A stretch of 64,000 bases of DNA from contig NZ_JAUSYN010000001.1 in the NCBI RefSeq assembly GCF_030816915.1, positions 372,001 to 436,000 on the forward strand, written 5' to 3'. Position 1 is the first letter of the stretch; every line of letters starts with the position of its first letter. The translations under genes and the position numbers were made by a program. Shown here in pieces: positions 34,785-43,611 of the stretch. The notes below the pieces were generated by a model. That model saw only the letters and a program-made list of their open reading frames with translations, did not search any database and had not been told where the DNA came from. Source of the DNA: Streptomyces sp. B3I8. Its GTDB lineage: Bacteria > Actinomycetota > Actinomycetes > Streptomycetales > Streptomycetaceae.

Positions 34785-35057
34785 CCCAAGGGGCTCTCGG
34801 CGGTGGGGACCGGTGGGACGGAGGCGCGCAGCAGCCCGTCCCGCGCGCTGACGGGACGGCTTGCGCGGGCTTCGGCCTCCAGACGCTCGGCGGTGGACAG
34901 CCGTGCGTCGTGTCAGCAGTCCGCGTCGCCGGAGGTGGCCTGGGAGGCGGTGGCGACGATTTCACCGATGTCCGAGCCACCGTGGAGGGCCGGGCCGAGA
35001 TCACGCAGGGTCTCGAACCAGAACTGCTGATCGTCCCGGAACATCAGCTGCTGCATT
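34785..35057 (-). pseudogene. Alpha/beta-hydrolase N-terminal remnant with nonsense codon
   Basis: ATG at 35057 gives MQQLMFRDDQQFWFETLRDL and a run to SQATSGDADC, then TGA (34913-34915), after which the same frame continues HDARLSTAERLEAEARASRP before stopping. Together this matches the N-terminal helical cap of dipeptidyl-peptidase-like alpha/beta hydrolases. The TGA stands where a Trp codon would fit. The catalytic domain is missing. The frame starts inside the end of the upstream NAD-binding gene, so it was once third in that operon. Confidence 0.55.
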
Positions 35058-35892
35058 GCATCTCCCTCTCGAGGACGGCCCGGAAGGTGTGCGGGGGGCG
35101 ACCGGTGAGGCGCTGGACGGTGTCGGTGATGCGGTCCTCCGCCCCTTCGGCGATGGCACGGTCCATGCCGGCCAGCATCGCGGCGAACTCCGCCGGCACC
35201 TGCGTCGTGAGGCGGTCGCGCATCTGTTCGTAGGACAGGCGGTGGTGGGCCACGGGCCGCCCGGTGACCTCGGTGATGATCGTGGCGATGTCGTCGTGGC
35301 CGAGTGCCTCGGGTCCGGTGAGGACGAGATCGGTGTTGGGGGCTTGTTCGTCGGTCAGAGCGCGCACGGCGACGGCCGCGATGTCCTCGGCGTCCACGAA
35401 GCCGACCCGGCCGCTTTCGGTGGCGGTCCGGATGATGTTCTCGTCGCGGATGCTGTGGGCGTGCGCGTGCGTGCCGGTGAAGTTCTGCATGAACCACGAG
35501 GGCCGCAGGACCGCCCACTGTTCGAAGAGATCGGGCAGGGCCCGGTGCACCGCTCCCACCGCCGCGCCGCCCTCGGGGATGGCCGAGGAGCTCAGCAGCA
35601 CCGCGCGGTGCACGCCGACAGCGCGTGCCTGACGGAGGAACGGCAGCATGGTGGCCGCGGGGTCGGAGTCGCCCAGGGGCGGTATGAGGTAGACGCGGTC
35701 GATGCCGTCCAGGACGGCCGCGTGGGTGGCGGGGTCGTACCAGTCGAAAGCGACCGGCTCGGCGCCGGCGACCGGGGCGGCCCGGCGGCTGGCGGCTTTG
35801 ACGCGATGGCCCGTGGCCGTCAGCTGTGCGGCGGTGCGGCTGCCGGTGGTGCCGGTGGCGCCGATGACCAGAGTGGTGCCGGCGGTGGTCAT
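35044..35892 (-). CDS. NmrA-like NAD(P)-binding oxidoreductase
   Basis: 282 residues. N-terminal Rossmann motif TLVIGATGTTGSRTAAQL, then VYLIPPLGDSDPAATMLPFL and ILRPSWFMQNF-like segment (VLRPSWFMQNFTGT), typical of the atypical short-chain group (NmrA, azoreductase or EasG-like). No Tyr-Lys pair of classical SDRs is evident. It overlaps the upstream SnoaL-like gene by ATGA and is under the same divergent TetR control region. Substrate unknown. Confidence 0.82.
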   Translation of the reverse strand: MTTAGTTLVIGATGTTGSRTAAQLTATGHRVKAASRRAAPVAGAEPVAFDWYDPATHAAVLDGIDRVYLIPPLGDSDPAATMLPFLRQARAVGVHRAVLLSSSAIPEGGAAVGAVHRALPDLFEQWAVLRPSWFMQNFTGTHAHAHSIRDENIIRTATESGRVGFVDAEDIAAVAVRALTDEQAPNTDLVLTGPEALGHDDIATIITEVTGRPVAHHRLSYEQMRDRLTTQVPAEFAAMLAGMDRAIAEGAEDRITDTVQRLTGRPPHTFRAVLEREMQCSS

Positions 35893-36320
35893 CGGCTGCC
35901 CCCGGTGAATCCGGTGCCGGGTTCCTGGACGGCGAGGGGGTTCCAGTAGTCGCGGTAAGAGGTGATGTGCCCGTCCCGGACGGTCACGACGGCGATGTAG
36001 GTCATGTCGAAGGGAGCGTCGCTCTCCACCAGGCGGCCGACACCGCGCATCTCGACCACGATGGTCTGTGGATCGGTGGTCTGGTGGATCCGCAGGTCGG
36101 GGAAGTCATGCAGGTCGATGTGGTCGGGGTAGTGCCGCATGTAGGCGGCGACGGCCTCCTTGCCCTCCAGGCGCCGGGGCCAGCCGGTGGGAGCGAAGGG
36201 GAACTCCATGAGGCCGTCCTCGGCCCACAGAGCGACCCACGCGGGAATGTCCTTGTCGAGCAGCAGCCGCAGGCTGTGGCGGTACAGATCCGTCGGGGAA
36301 GTCGGTGCGGACATGGGCAT
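35889..36320 (-). CDS. SnoaL/NTF2-like protein
   Basis: 143 residues with an NTF2-like cone fold: SLRLLLDKDIPAWVALWAEDGLMEFPF, MRHYPDHIDLHDFPDLRIHQ and VVTVRDGHITSYRDYWNPLA. This family includes small cyclases, isomerases and ligand-binding proteins. First gene of a two-gene operon divergent from a TetR regulator. MPMS (36320) or MS (36314) may be the start. Confidence 0.8.
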   Translation of the reverse strand: MPMSAPTSPTDLYRHSLRLLLDKDIPAWVALWAEDGLMEFPFAPTGWPRRLEGKEAVAAYMRHYPDHIDLHDFPDLRIHQTTDPQTIVVEMRGVGRLVESDAPFDMTYIAVVTVRDGHITSYRDYWNPLAVQEPGTGFTGGSR

Positions 36321-36336
36321 CCTCCAGTTCTAGAAT

Positions 36337-36382
36337 GCGGACCTGAGGTCCGCTTCGACGAAGATACGGACCACGGGTCCGT
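36337..36382. promoter_or_regulatory. Paired palindromic operators for TetR regulator
   Basis: Two 17-base sites, GCGGACCTGAGGTCCGC (36337-36353) and ACGGACCACGGGTCCGT (36366-36382), centre to centre 29 bases, between the divergent SnoaL-like and TetR genes. Each has GGACC/GGTCC half sites. Confidence 0.7.
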
Positions 36383-36402
36383 TTTGCAAATGGAGGAGCA
36401 GC

Positions 36403-37008
36403 ATGCCGGAGCGCAGGTCCCGCAAGGACGCCGCCCGCAACCAGGTGGCCGTACTCGAGGCCGCCGACACCCTTTTCGCCCGCCGTGGGAGTCCCGAAGA
36501 CATCACCATGTCCGACGTCGCCGCAGCGGCCGGCGTCGGCAAGGGCACGCTCTTCCGGGCCTTCGGTGATCGCGCCGGGCTGCTCCGCGCCCTGTACGAG
36601 ACACGGCTCGAACCGATCAGGGAGGCCATCGCAGCCGGCCCACCGCCCCTGGGGCCCACGACCCCACCGCAGGATCGCGTGCCCGCCCTGCTCGACGCCG
36701 TCCTGTGCTTCAAACTCGACAACCGGCGCCTCGCGCTGGCCCTGGAGGAAAGCGGGAGCAGCAGCCCGTACCGGGCGGAACACTACGAGCGGTGGCACCG
36801 CCTGCTCCGAGCCGTGCTGGAGCAGATCCCCGGCCTGACCGACAGCGACTTCACCGCTCACGCCCTGCTCGCCGCCACACGAGCCGACCTCATCGAGCAC
36901 CTGGCCGCAGAAGAGCGTATTCCGAGGGAAAGAATGCGGGCGCAGTTGGCGAGCTTCGTCACCGGCGTCCTGGCCTCCGGCCCACCGCGAGGCACGACCG
37001 CCGAGTGA
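36403..37008 (+). CDS. TetR-family repressor
   Basis: 201 residues. DNA-binding part: VAVLEAADTLFARRGSPEDITMSDVAAAAGVGKGTLFRAFGDR; the remaining helices form a ligand pocket. Divergent from the SnoaL-NmrA pair, with two operator palindromes between, so it most likely represses them and itself. Confidence 0.87.
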   Translation: MPERRSRKDAARNQVAVLEAADTLFARRGSPEDITMSDVAAAAGVGKGTLFRAFGDRAGLLRALYETRLEPIREAIAAGPPPLGPTTPPQDRVPALLDAVLCFKLDNRRLALALEESGSSSPYRAEHYERWHRLLRAVLEQIPGLTDSDFTAHALLAATRADLIEHLAAEERIPRERMRAQLASFVTGVLASGPPRGTTAE

Positions 37009-37418
37009 TCGAGGACCGGGTGAGTCCTTGACCAGCGGGGCCTCTCACGAACGACCCCTTGCCCGAGCAGGATCAGCAAATAGCCGCAGTGCCGCGATCC
37101 GAGCGGCGTCGTGCCGGGTCAGAGTTCATGGCGTCCGGCGTGCGGCTGTTCACCGTCGCGGAACGAGCCGGGCAGATCGAGCCCGACCGCAACCTGACGT
37201 CTCCTGTCCGTCGCACTGATCACCGACGATGCCGGACAGCGCCTCGTCCGGGCTGCCCGCGCTTTGCCCGCCGCCTTACCCCGTCATCAAGGACCGTCGG
37301 ATCCGATGGGATCAGAGCCGTTCCGTACCCCCCGGGGAGCGGGGGTCGATCGGACGCGCGGGCGCCTGTCGTCATTCGGTCCTTTGCCGACACCCGGTTC
37401 GGCGCGCGGCGCAAGGCG
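37009..37418. other. Gap, nothing recognised
   Basis: About 410 bases. A short frame near 37127 (MASGVRLFTVAERAGQIEPD) has no recognisable relative. No clear repeats or hairpins. Confidence 0.4.
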
Positions 37419-37916
37419 TCAGCAGTCGGAGTCCGCGGGAGCGTCCGCCGAGTTTTGCGCGGTCCGGGCGACGCGGGCCAGCAGGGTGCGCAGGTGGTGG
37501 GCGTCGTGTTCGTCGAGGTCGGCGAGCAGTTCCGCCTCGGCGGCGGCGAGGTTGTCACGGACCTGGGCGAGGCGAGTGCGTCCGGTGTCGGTGAGCAGGA
37601 CCTGGCGTGCGCGGCGGTCGCGGGGGTCGGGTCTGCGGGTGACGAGGTGGTGGGCTTCGAGGTCGTCGAGGAGGTACGTCATGACCGTCCGGTCGAGGCT
37701 GACCGCCTTGGCGAGGGCGAGCTGGGACGGGGGCTCTCCGTCGGCGAGGGCGACCAGGACGAGGTAGGCGCGTGCGCCGCCGGGCAGGTCGGCGACCGAT
37801 TCGGTGGCGACCCGTCGGAAGGCCGAGGAGACCATGCGGATCGCCCAGCCCAGGTCCGTGTCCAGCGTCGGCCGGGAGTCCTCGCCGGGGTGCGTGTCCG
37901 ACGTCGATGCGCTCAT
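37419..37916 (-). CDS. MarR-family regulator
   Basis: 165 residues. Winged helix: LPGGARAYLVLVALADGEPPSQLALAKAVSLDRTVMTYLLDDLEAHHLV, then RRPDPRDRRARQVLLTDTGR. Divergent from the SDR operon at 38059 with a long perfect palindrome between, which is the likely binding site. It probably represses itself and the SDR, epimerase-like and hydrolase genes that follow. Confidence 0.85.
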   Translation of the reverse strand: MSASTSDTHPGEDSRPTLDTDLGWAIRMVSSAFRRVATESVADLPGGARAYLVLVALADGEPPSQLALAKAVSLDRTVMTYLLDDLEAHHLVTRRPDPRDRRARQVLLTDTGRTRLAQVRDNLAAAEAELLADLDEHDAHHLRTLLARVARTAQNSADAPADSDC

Positions 37917-37936
37917 CTCCGCACCATAGCACGATG

Positions 37937-37983
37937 CTATGCATCCAAGATGTTCTTGCGAACAGAACATCTTGGATGCATAG
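37937..37983. promoter_or_regulatory. Perfect 20-bp inverted repeat, probable MarR operator
   Basis: Arms CTATGCATCCAAGATGTTCT and its exact complement, separated by 7 bases. A smaller palindrome, CATAGC / GCTATG (37925-37941), overlaps its left edge. Located between divergent marR and SDR starts. AT-rich compared with its surroundings. Confidence 0.7.
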
Positions 37984-38058
37984 TGAATTGGGCAGCCGGA
38001 GCGACCGCACGTCGTGCGCTGATCGCCCGGACCCCTCTATCGCAAGGAAATGCCCACG

Positions 38059-38811
38059 ATGAGCAGCAGAAACGATCTGCAGGGCCGCACGGCGCTGGTG
38101 ACCGGAGCCACCTCGGGGATCGGCAAGGCCATCGCCCGCAACCTGGCCGGCCAGGGCGCTTCGGTCGTGCTGCACGGTCGCGACCAGGCGCGCGGCGAGG
38201 CACTGGTGAAGGAGTTGGCGGCCGAGGGCGCGACGGCGCGTTTCCTCGCCGCCGACCTGTCCGACGCGCAGGACACGCTGCGCCTGGCCGCCGAGGCCGG
38301 CCGGGTCGACATCCTGGTGAGCAACGCGGGCCTGTACGTGTTCGCGCCGACCGCCGCGACGGACGCCACGAGCTTCGACCGGCACATCGCCGTCAACACC
38401 CGCGCCCCCTTCCTCCTGGTCGGGGCGCTCGCACCGGGTATGGCCGACCGAGGACAGGGATCGATCGTCCTCGTCGGCTCCAGCGCCGCCCGCCTGCCCG
38501 CCGCGGTCGGCGCCGCCTACGGCGCCTCCAAAGCCGGAGCGGAGATCCTCACCCGCTACTGGGCCACCGAGTACGGGCCCGCCGGCGTGCGCGTCAACAC
38601 CGTCTCCCCGGGCCCGGTCCACACCGAGGGCACCCGCTCGATGCTCGGCGAGCACATCGCCGTCCTGGACACCACCAACGCCCGCGGCCGCGCCGGCGAC
38701 CCGCGGGAGATCGCCGAGATCGTGTCCTTCCTCGTCGGCCCGGCCAGCTCGTACGTCAATGGAGCCGTGCTCTTCGCCGACGGCGGCGAGCGAAGCGCCC
38801 TTCCCGCCTGA
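38059..38811 (+). CDS. Short-chain dehydrogenase/reductase (classical SDR)
   Basis: About 250 residues. Cofactor motif ALVTGATSGIGKAIARNL, NAG at ILVSNAGLYV, Ser in VLVGSSAA and the catalytic pair in AAYGASKAGAEIL (YxxxK), C-terminal NGAVLFADGGE. The ATG at 38059 has AAGGAA 9 bases upstream; ATG at 38050 lies too close to it. First of three co-directional genes under the MarR operator. Substrate unknown; quinone or aldehyde reduction is common for such MarR-linked sets. Confidence 0.87.
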   Translation: MSSRNDLQGRTALVTGATSGIGKAIARNLAGQGASVVLHGRDQARGEALVKELAAEGATARFLAADLSDAQDTLRLAAEAGRVDILVSNAGLYVFAPTAATDATSFDRHIAVNTRAPFLLVGALAPGMADRGQGSIVLVGSSAARLPAAVGAAYGASKAGAEILTRYWATEYGPAGVRVNTVSPGPVHTEGTRSMLGEHIAVLDTTNARGRAGDPREIAEIVSFLVGPASSYVNGAVLFADGGERSALPA

Positions 38812-38822
38812 GGAGCAGTCCC

Positions 38823-39731
38823 ATGAACGTCTTCATCATCGGAGCCACCGGTTTCGTCGGCGGCCGCCTCGCCCCCCACCTGGCCGCCGAAGGACACACC
38901 GTCTCCGGCCTGGCCCGCACCGATACCGCTGTCACCGCCCTGCGGCAGCGGGGCATCACCCCCGTCGCAGCCGACCTGGACGCACGCCGCCCGGCCGCGA
39001 TCGACGCCGCGTCGGCCGCGGACGCCGTCATCTATGCCGCCCAGGCCGACCCGGAACAGGAAACGGCCACCGTCGCCGACCTGACCCGTGCGCTGGCGGG
39101 ATCCGGCAAGACGCTGCTCTTCCTGTCCGGCAGCGGCGTACTGATGCAGCGCACCGCAGGCGCCTGGAGTCCGGACGTCTTCGCCGAGGACGACGCCTTC
39201 GCCACCGAGCCACTGGCCGGATTCCGCAAGGATGCCGAGGACGCCGTTCTGGCCTCCGCCGCTCACGGTGTGCGCGCGATGGTGGTCCGCCCCGGCCAGA
39301 TCTGGGGCCCCGGCGACCACGGACACATGTCGATGATCTACCAGTCGGTCGCCGTGCTCGGCGCCGCCGCATACGTCGGCGACGGGCTCGCCGTCTACAG
39401 CCACGTCCACATCGACGACGTGACCCGCCTGTTCAGCCTCGCTCTGGCCAAGGGCCGGGCAGGGGGCCTGTACCACGCGGTCGCCGGTGAGACCCCGAAC
39501 CGGTGGATCGCGGAGAAGGTCGCCGAAGACCTCGGCGTGAAGACCCGCAGCGTCACCCCGGAGGAGGCCGAGCAGGTGTGGGGGCCGTTCGGCGCCCTCG
39601 TCCTGGCCGCCTCCAGCCGTATCCGCGCCACCGCCGCCCAGCGGGAACTGGGCTGGCAACCCCGGCACACCGACATGCTCACCATGACCGGCGACCAGCG
39701 CTTGCGCGACCTGGCCGTCCCCACCGGCTGA
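38823..39731 (+). CDS. NAD-dependent epimerase/dehydratase-like protein
   Basis: 302 residues. Extended-SDR Rossmann start FIIGATGFVGGRLAPHLAAEGH; VVRPGQIWGPGDHGHMS and YVGDGLAVYSHVHIDDVTRLF follow the family pattern. The usual catalytic YxxxK is not evident, as in several oxidoreductase-like members. It begins 11 bases after the SDR stop. Probably part of one detoxification or catabolic operon with its neighbours. Confidence 0.82.
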   Translation: MNVFIIGATGFVGGRLAPHLAAEGHTVSGLARTDTAVTALRQRGITPVAADLDARRPAAIDAASAADAVIYAAQADPEQETATVADLTRALAGSGKTLLFLSGSGVLMQRTAGAWSPDVFAEDDAFATEPLAGFRKDAEDAVLASAAHGVRAMVVRPGQIWGPGDHGHMSMIYQSVAVLGAAAYVGDGLAVYSHVHIDDVTRLFSLALAKGRAGGLYHAVAGETPNRWIAEKVAEDLGVKTRSVTPEEAEQVWGPFGALVLAASSRIRATAAQRELGWQPRHTDMLTMTGDQRLRDLAVPTG

Positions 39732-39812
39732 CACCCGCCGTTGCCGGGGGCCTCGGGCCCGCGGCAGCAGCCCTCTCCCGCAGGCTTCCTCCTTCCCGAA
39801 AGGCTTCGACCC

Positions 39813-40670
39813 GTGAGCAGCACCGACTGGCTTCCCGACGGCTACACCCTCCAGCGCACAGCCACCAACGACACGCACCTGTCCGTGGCGGTCGGAGGCA
39901 GCGGACCGATCCTGGTCCTCCTGCACGGCTGGCCCCAGACCTCGCGCGCCTGGGCCCGCGTCATGCCCGCACTCGCCCGCACCCACACCGTCGTCGTCCC
40001 CGACCTGCGCGGCACCGGCGAGAGCGAACGCCCCGAGAACGGCTACGCCAAGACCGACCAGGCCGACGACATGCGCGGCGTTCTCGACGCCCTGAACCTG
40101 ACGGGACCGGTCGCGGTGGTCGGCCACGACATCGGCTCCATGGTCGCCCTGGCCTGGGCCGCCTCCCACCCCGACGACATCTCCCGACTGGTCCTGGTCG
40201 ACGCCCTGCTGCCCGGCCTCGGCCTGGAAGAGGCGATGAACGTCGCCGAAGGCGGCATGTGGCACTTCGGCCTCTTCATGACCGAGCACATACCGGAGAT
40301 GCTCTTCGACGGCCATGAGCTGGAGTTCTTCACCGCCACCTTCAGCGCCATGTCCAACCCGGGCACCTTCACCGACACCGACCTCGCCCACTACGCCCGT
40401 GCCTACACCGGCCGCGAGCGGCTGCGCGGCGGGTTCGCCCATTACCGCACCCTCCTTGACGACGGCCGCGACAACCGCGCCCTGCTCGCCCGGCGCAAGC
40501 TGCCCATGCCTGTCCTGGCCATCGGCACCACCCGTTCCGGTACCAGCACCGCCCAGGCCCTGGGGCCCCACGCCAAGGATGTACGCAGCGCCGTCGCACC
40601 GACCGGACACTTCGTCGCCGAAGAGGACCCCAGCTGGTTCACCGAGACGGTGACCACCTTCCTCGCGTGA
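39813..40670 (+). CDS. Alpha/beta hydrolase (epoxide-hydrolase-like)
   Basis: 285 residues from GTG. Oxyanion motif LLHGWPQTSRAWARVMP, nucleophile Asp in VVGHDIGSMVAL, C-terminal His in APTGHFVAEEDP. An Asp nucleophile points to epoxide hydrolase or haloalkane dehalogenase function rather than esterase. Third gene of the MarR-controlled set. Confidence 0.85.
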   Translation: MSSTDWLPDGYTLQRTATNDTHLSVAVGGSGPILVLLHGWPQTSRAWARVMPALARTHTVVVPDLRGTGESERPENGYAKTDQADDMRGVLDALNLTGPVAVVGHDIGSMVALAWAASHPDDISRLVLVDALLPGLGLEEAMNVAEGGMWHFGLFMTEHIPEMLFDGHELEFFTATFSAMSNPGTFTDTDLAHYARAYTGRERLRGGFAHYRTLLDDGRDNRALLARRKLPMPVLAIGTTRSGTSTAQALGPHAKDVRSAVAPTGHFVAEEDPSWFTETVTTFLA

Positions 40671-41214
40671 TCCTCCGGCCCTTCGACGCCGAAGGCCGTG
40701 ACTCACCGATCCCCGCTCCCGTCGTCGCCCTCGTCCGGCCCGGGTGCGTCCGGGGCGCGCAGCGGGCGCAGGACGCCGCCAGCCGGGACGCCGGCGGTGA
40801 AGCCGTAGCGGCCGAGCGGTCCGGGAAGATCGACATCAGCAGACTGACCGCGGTCCTCACGGAGCTGTACTCACCCTGGCCAGTCCAGCCCGGCATGCAT
40901 GCCGAGGATCGAACGAGCCCTTCCCGGCCCGTACCGGCCCGTCCCCGTCCCCGTCCGGATCACATCACCATGTGGAAGGCCCGTCGGCAGACGATCGGCC
41001 TCCTCGACGCTCGCCGGTGAACTCGGGCTGATCGAAGCCGCCTCCCATGCCGCAGAGACGGCACGCCTCGGACTGGCGCGCTGGCGGCCCGAGGCCGGTC
41101 ACCGACCAGTTGGTCCAACCGCAGTGGCAACGTGTCCCCGGTTCGGCGCGAGGTCCTGGCCCTGCCCGCCGCAGGGATGTGACAGCGGCCCGGCCCGTCG
41201 GCAAGCCCGGACCC
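40671..41214. other. Gap without a recognised gene
   Basis: About 540 bases. No frame on either strand carries a recognised domain. Short GTCCCCGTCCCCGTCC-type repeats lie near 40950. Confidence 0.4.
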
Positions 41215-41365
41215 ATGACACACGCCGCGCCGGCTCCCGGCGGGTTCGACGAGTCCGAGATGTACGAGATCTTCGAGCGGGGGTGTGCGGCGGCCGGCCT
41301 CGACTGCTCCGACGCCCGCCTGCTGCGCGGGCAGACGAACGCGGTCGTCCTCCTGGATCTGTTCG
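41215..41365 (+). pseudogene. Possible phosphotransferase (APH-like) N-terminal remnant
   Basis: MTHAAPAPGGFDESEMYEIF and the following segment CAAAGLDCSDARLLRGQTNAVVLL resemble the start of aminoglycoside-phosphotransferase-like kinases. The frame then loses similarity and runs antisense to the next gene. Confidence 0.35.
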
Positions 41366-41513
41366 TACGGCGCCGACCACGGGCAGGCGCCGACGAGGCA
41401 GGAGATCGACCACGACTCTCGTGTCGGCCACGTGCAGCGACTCTGTGGCTCGACGGCGGGCGACTGGTGCTTGCCCCGTGCCGGAACTCCCCAGGTCACC
41501 GTCTGCGCGACCG

Positions 41514-42188
41514 CTATGTCTGTCCGTCGCCGAGCGTGGGGTCGCCGCTGTAGGTGGTGACCTGTGCCGCCGCGGTGAGGGCGCTCTCCAGCCGTGCGCG
41601 CAGGCCTGGGCGGGTCTTCTCGCCCGGCTGTTTCGCCCACTGCTCCACGGCGGATTGGAACGCGGCGACGAGGAGGTCCTGGGCCAGGCGCGGGCGCAGG
41701 TCTTCAGGGTCGGTCAGGGTCAGCCGCGTGGACAGTGTCTGCCGGGTTCGGTCGCTGATGCGGTCGCAGAAGCTCAGGTTGTGTGCGGTGATCGAGGGCG
41801 AGGTCTCCGCAAGCCGCCGGCTGGCCGCCATGCGTTCCGCCCAGTGGGAGGCGGTCATCTTGTCGAGCGCGGTGAGCAGGGCATCTTGCAGGATCGCGAA
41901 GACAGGCCGGCCAGAGGACGGGACTGACTCGACTTCGCGCAGAAAGGTCAGCCACAGTTCGTGGCTGGGGGCCAGGACGGCGTCCTCCTTGCTGGCGAAG
42001 TAGCGGAAGAACGTCCTTTTGGAGATCTCCACCGTGGCGCAGACCTCGTCCAGCGTCGTCTCGGCGAAGCCGTGTTCCTGGAAGAGGCGCAGGGCGGCGT
42101 CGATGAGAGCATCCCGGGTCTGCTGCTTCTTGCGTTCTCGCAGCCCGGCGGGAGCTTCGGGCGCTGCCCTCAGTCTGGCGGTTGACAT
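41514..42188 (-). CDS. TetR-family repressor
   Basis: 224 residues. HTH region TRDALIDAALRLFQEHGFAETTLDEVCATVEISKRTFFRYFASKEDAV. Divergent from the quinone oxidoreductase gene at 42260, so it likely controls it; a CACTGA / TCAGTG repeat lies between. Confidence 0.87.
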   Translation of the reverse strand: MSTARLRAAPEAPAGLRERKKQQTRDALIDAALRLFQEHGFAETTLDEVCATVEISKRTFFRYFASKEDAVLAPSHELWLTFLREVESVPSSGRPVFAILQDALLTALDKMTASHWAERMAASRRLAETSPSITAHNLSFCDRISDRTRQTLSTRLTLTDPEDLRPRLAQDLLVAAFQSAVEQWAKQPGEKTRPGLRARLESALTAAAQVTTYSGDPTLGDGQT

Positions 42189-42212
42189 GCGATCACCCTA
42201 ACAAGATGCTGA

Positions 42213-42238
42213 CACTGATACGCGTCTGCCACTCAGTG
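42213..42238. promoter_or_regulatory. Candidate TetR operator
   Basis: CACTGA and TCAGTG arms, 14 bases apart, in the space between the divergent tetR and oxidoreductase genes. The arms are short, so this is tentative. Confidence 0.4.
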
Positions 42239-42259
42239 ACAAATTTTGGGATGGTGTTC

Positions 42260-43210
42260 ATGAAGGCTGTCATCGTGCCGTCGTTCGGGGATTCCGACGT
42301 GCTCACACTCGTCGATCACGCCGAGCCCATCCCAGGGCTGGGGCGGGTGGTGGTGAAGATGGAGGCCGCAGGGGTCGGCTATGTCGATGTGATGGCTCGC
42401 AAGGGCGACTACCAGCCGCTCTCCGAACCCGGCTTCGTCCCGGGGCTGGAGGCGGCAGGCACTGTTGCCGCTGTCGGGAAGGGAGTGGACGCGCGGTGGA
42501 CCGGTCAGCGGGTCTTCCTGCTGACGAAGTGCGGAGCCTATGCCGAAGCAATCGAAGTCGGCGAGCGTGACCTCGTTCGCCTGCCGGCGGGTGTCAGCGC
42601 CGCCGAGGCGGTCGCGTTGGGCATCAACGCACTGGTGGCGGGCTTGGGCCTGGACAGGGCGAACGTCAAGAAGGGCGATCGGGTGCTGGTCAGGGGTGCC
42701 GGTGGGGGCATCGGGCTGATGGCCGCCCAGTTGGCCACCTTGGCTGAGGGCGAGGTGACCGCGATCACTTCGTCGCCGGAGCGTGCGGATCGGCTGCGGG
42801 AACTCGGTGTGGCGCGGGTTCTGGACCGCAGCGAAGGCGTGGACGGCAGGGGGGAGGGCTACGACGTCGTCGTCGACCCGGTTGCGGGCGCGGACCTCGG
42901 CCGCTACATCGAGGGCTTGCGGCCCAACGGCCGGTACTTGCTCGTCGGGTCCGCAGGGGGCGTACCAGAGCCGGATACCTTCCAGAGTTTCCTCGCCGGC
43001 TACCACAACTCACCAACACTGATCGCTTTCAGTCTCAATTCTGTTGGCCCTGAAACGGTCGGAGTGGCGGCGGCCGCACTGTTCGATCAAGCTGCCCGGG
43101 GCGATCTCCGAGGGGTCATTGACGAACAGTTCCCGCTCGCCGAAGCTCACCGCGCACACGAGCGTCTCGAATCGGCTCCCGTCTTCGGAAAGATCACGCT
43201 GCACCCCTAA
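42260..43210 (+). CDS. Quinone oxidoreductase-like (MDR superfamily)
   Basis: 316 residues. GroES-like start (MKAVIVPSFGDSDVLTLVDHAEP), then cofactor loop GDRVLVRGAGGGIGLMAAQLA typical of NADPH quinone reductases (no zinc ligands). C-terminal LAEAHRAHERLESAPVFGKITL is usual. ATG at 42260 has GGGATGG 6 bases before; ATG at 42251 is possible. Controlled by the divergent TetR. Confidence 0.87.
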   Translation: MKAVIVPSFGDSDVLTLVDHAEPIPGLGRVVVKMEAAGVGYVDVMARKGDYQPLSEPGFVPGLEAAGTVAAVGKGVDARWTGQRVFLLTKCGAYAEAIEVGERDLVRLPAGVSAAEAVALGINALVAGLGLDRANVKKGDRVLVRGAGGGIGLMAAQLATLAEGEVTAITSSPERADRLRELGVARVLDRSEGVDGRGEGYDVVVDPVAGADLGRYIEGLRPNGRYLLVGSAGGVPEPDTFQSFLAGYHNSPTLIAFSLNSVGPETVGVAAAALFDQAARGDLRGVIDEQFPLAEAHRAHERLESAPVFGKITLHP

Positions 43211-43299
43211 GGGCTGTCCCACCGTCGCGGGAGGGGTTGACGGCGTAGATCAGCGGGTCCTGCGCGGAGGGCCACGTCCGGAGCAAGGGGGGGCTGGCC

Positions 43300-43503
43300 A
43301 TGGCGTTGTCGGAATTCTCCGACCGGCTGCCGCGGTGTTCACGGTGCCGAGGCGACCTCATCATGTGCGGGGTGGCGCCGCAGAACGACGAACACGGACG
43401 GCCGATCCACCTGGAGCTGTGGCCGGTGTGCGACACCGGCGACGTGGACCGCCCGGCGGCCCCAGCGATGGCTGCGCGGCACTCTGCTTGCCGACCGACG
43501 TGA
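43300..43503 (+). CDS. Short Cys-containing protein, possibly truncated (DUF6300-like)
   Basis: 67 residues: EFSDRLPRCSRCRGDLIMCG and HLELWPVCDTGDVDRPAAPA form a zinc-ribbon-like set of cysteines, similar to small Streptomyces proteins I recall as DUF6300. After VDRPAAPAMAARHSACRPT the frame ends earlier than expected, suggesting a frameshift. Just upstream, 43211-43225 carries GGGCTGTCCCACC, a motif often seen at insertion sequence ends. Confidence 0.5.
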   Translation: MALSEFSDRLPRCSRCRGDLIMCGVAPQNDEHGRPIHLELWPVCDTGDVDRPAAPAMAARHSACRPT

Positions 43504-43611
43504 ACGCCCTGGCGTGATACGGCGCCCGCCCGGAGCGAGGGAGCCCGGGCGGTCGACAGGGCCCAGGGCGTGGGTATGGCCATCGTTGGTCTCGGAACAG
43601 CGAACGCGGAA

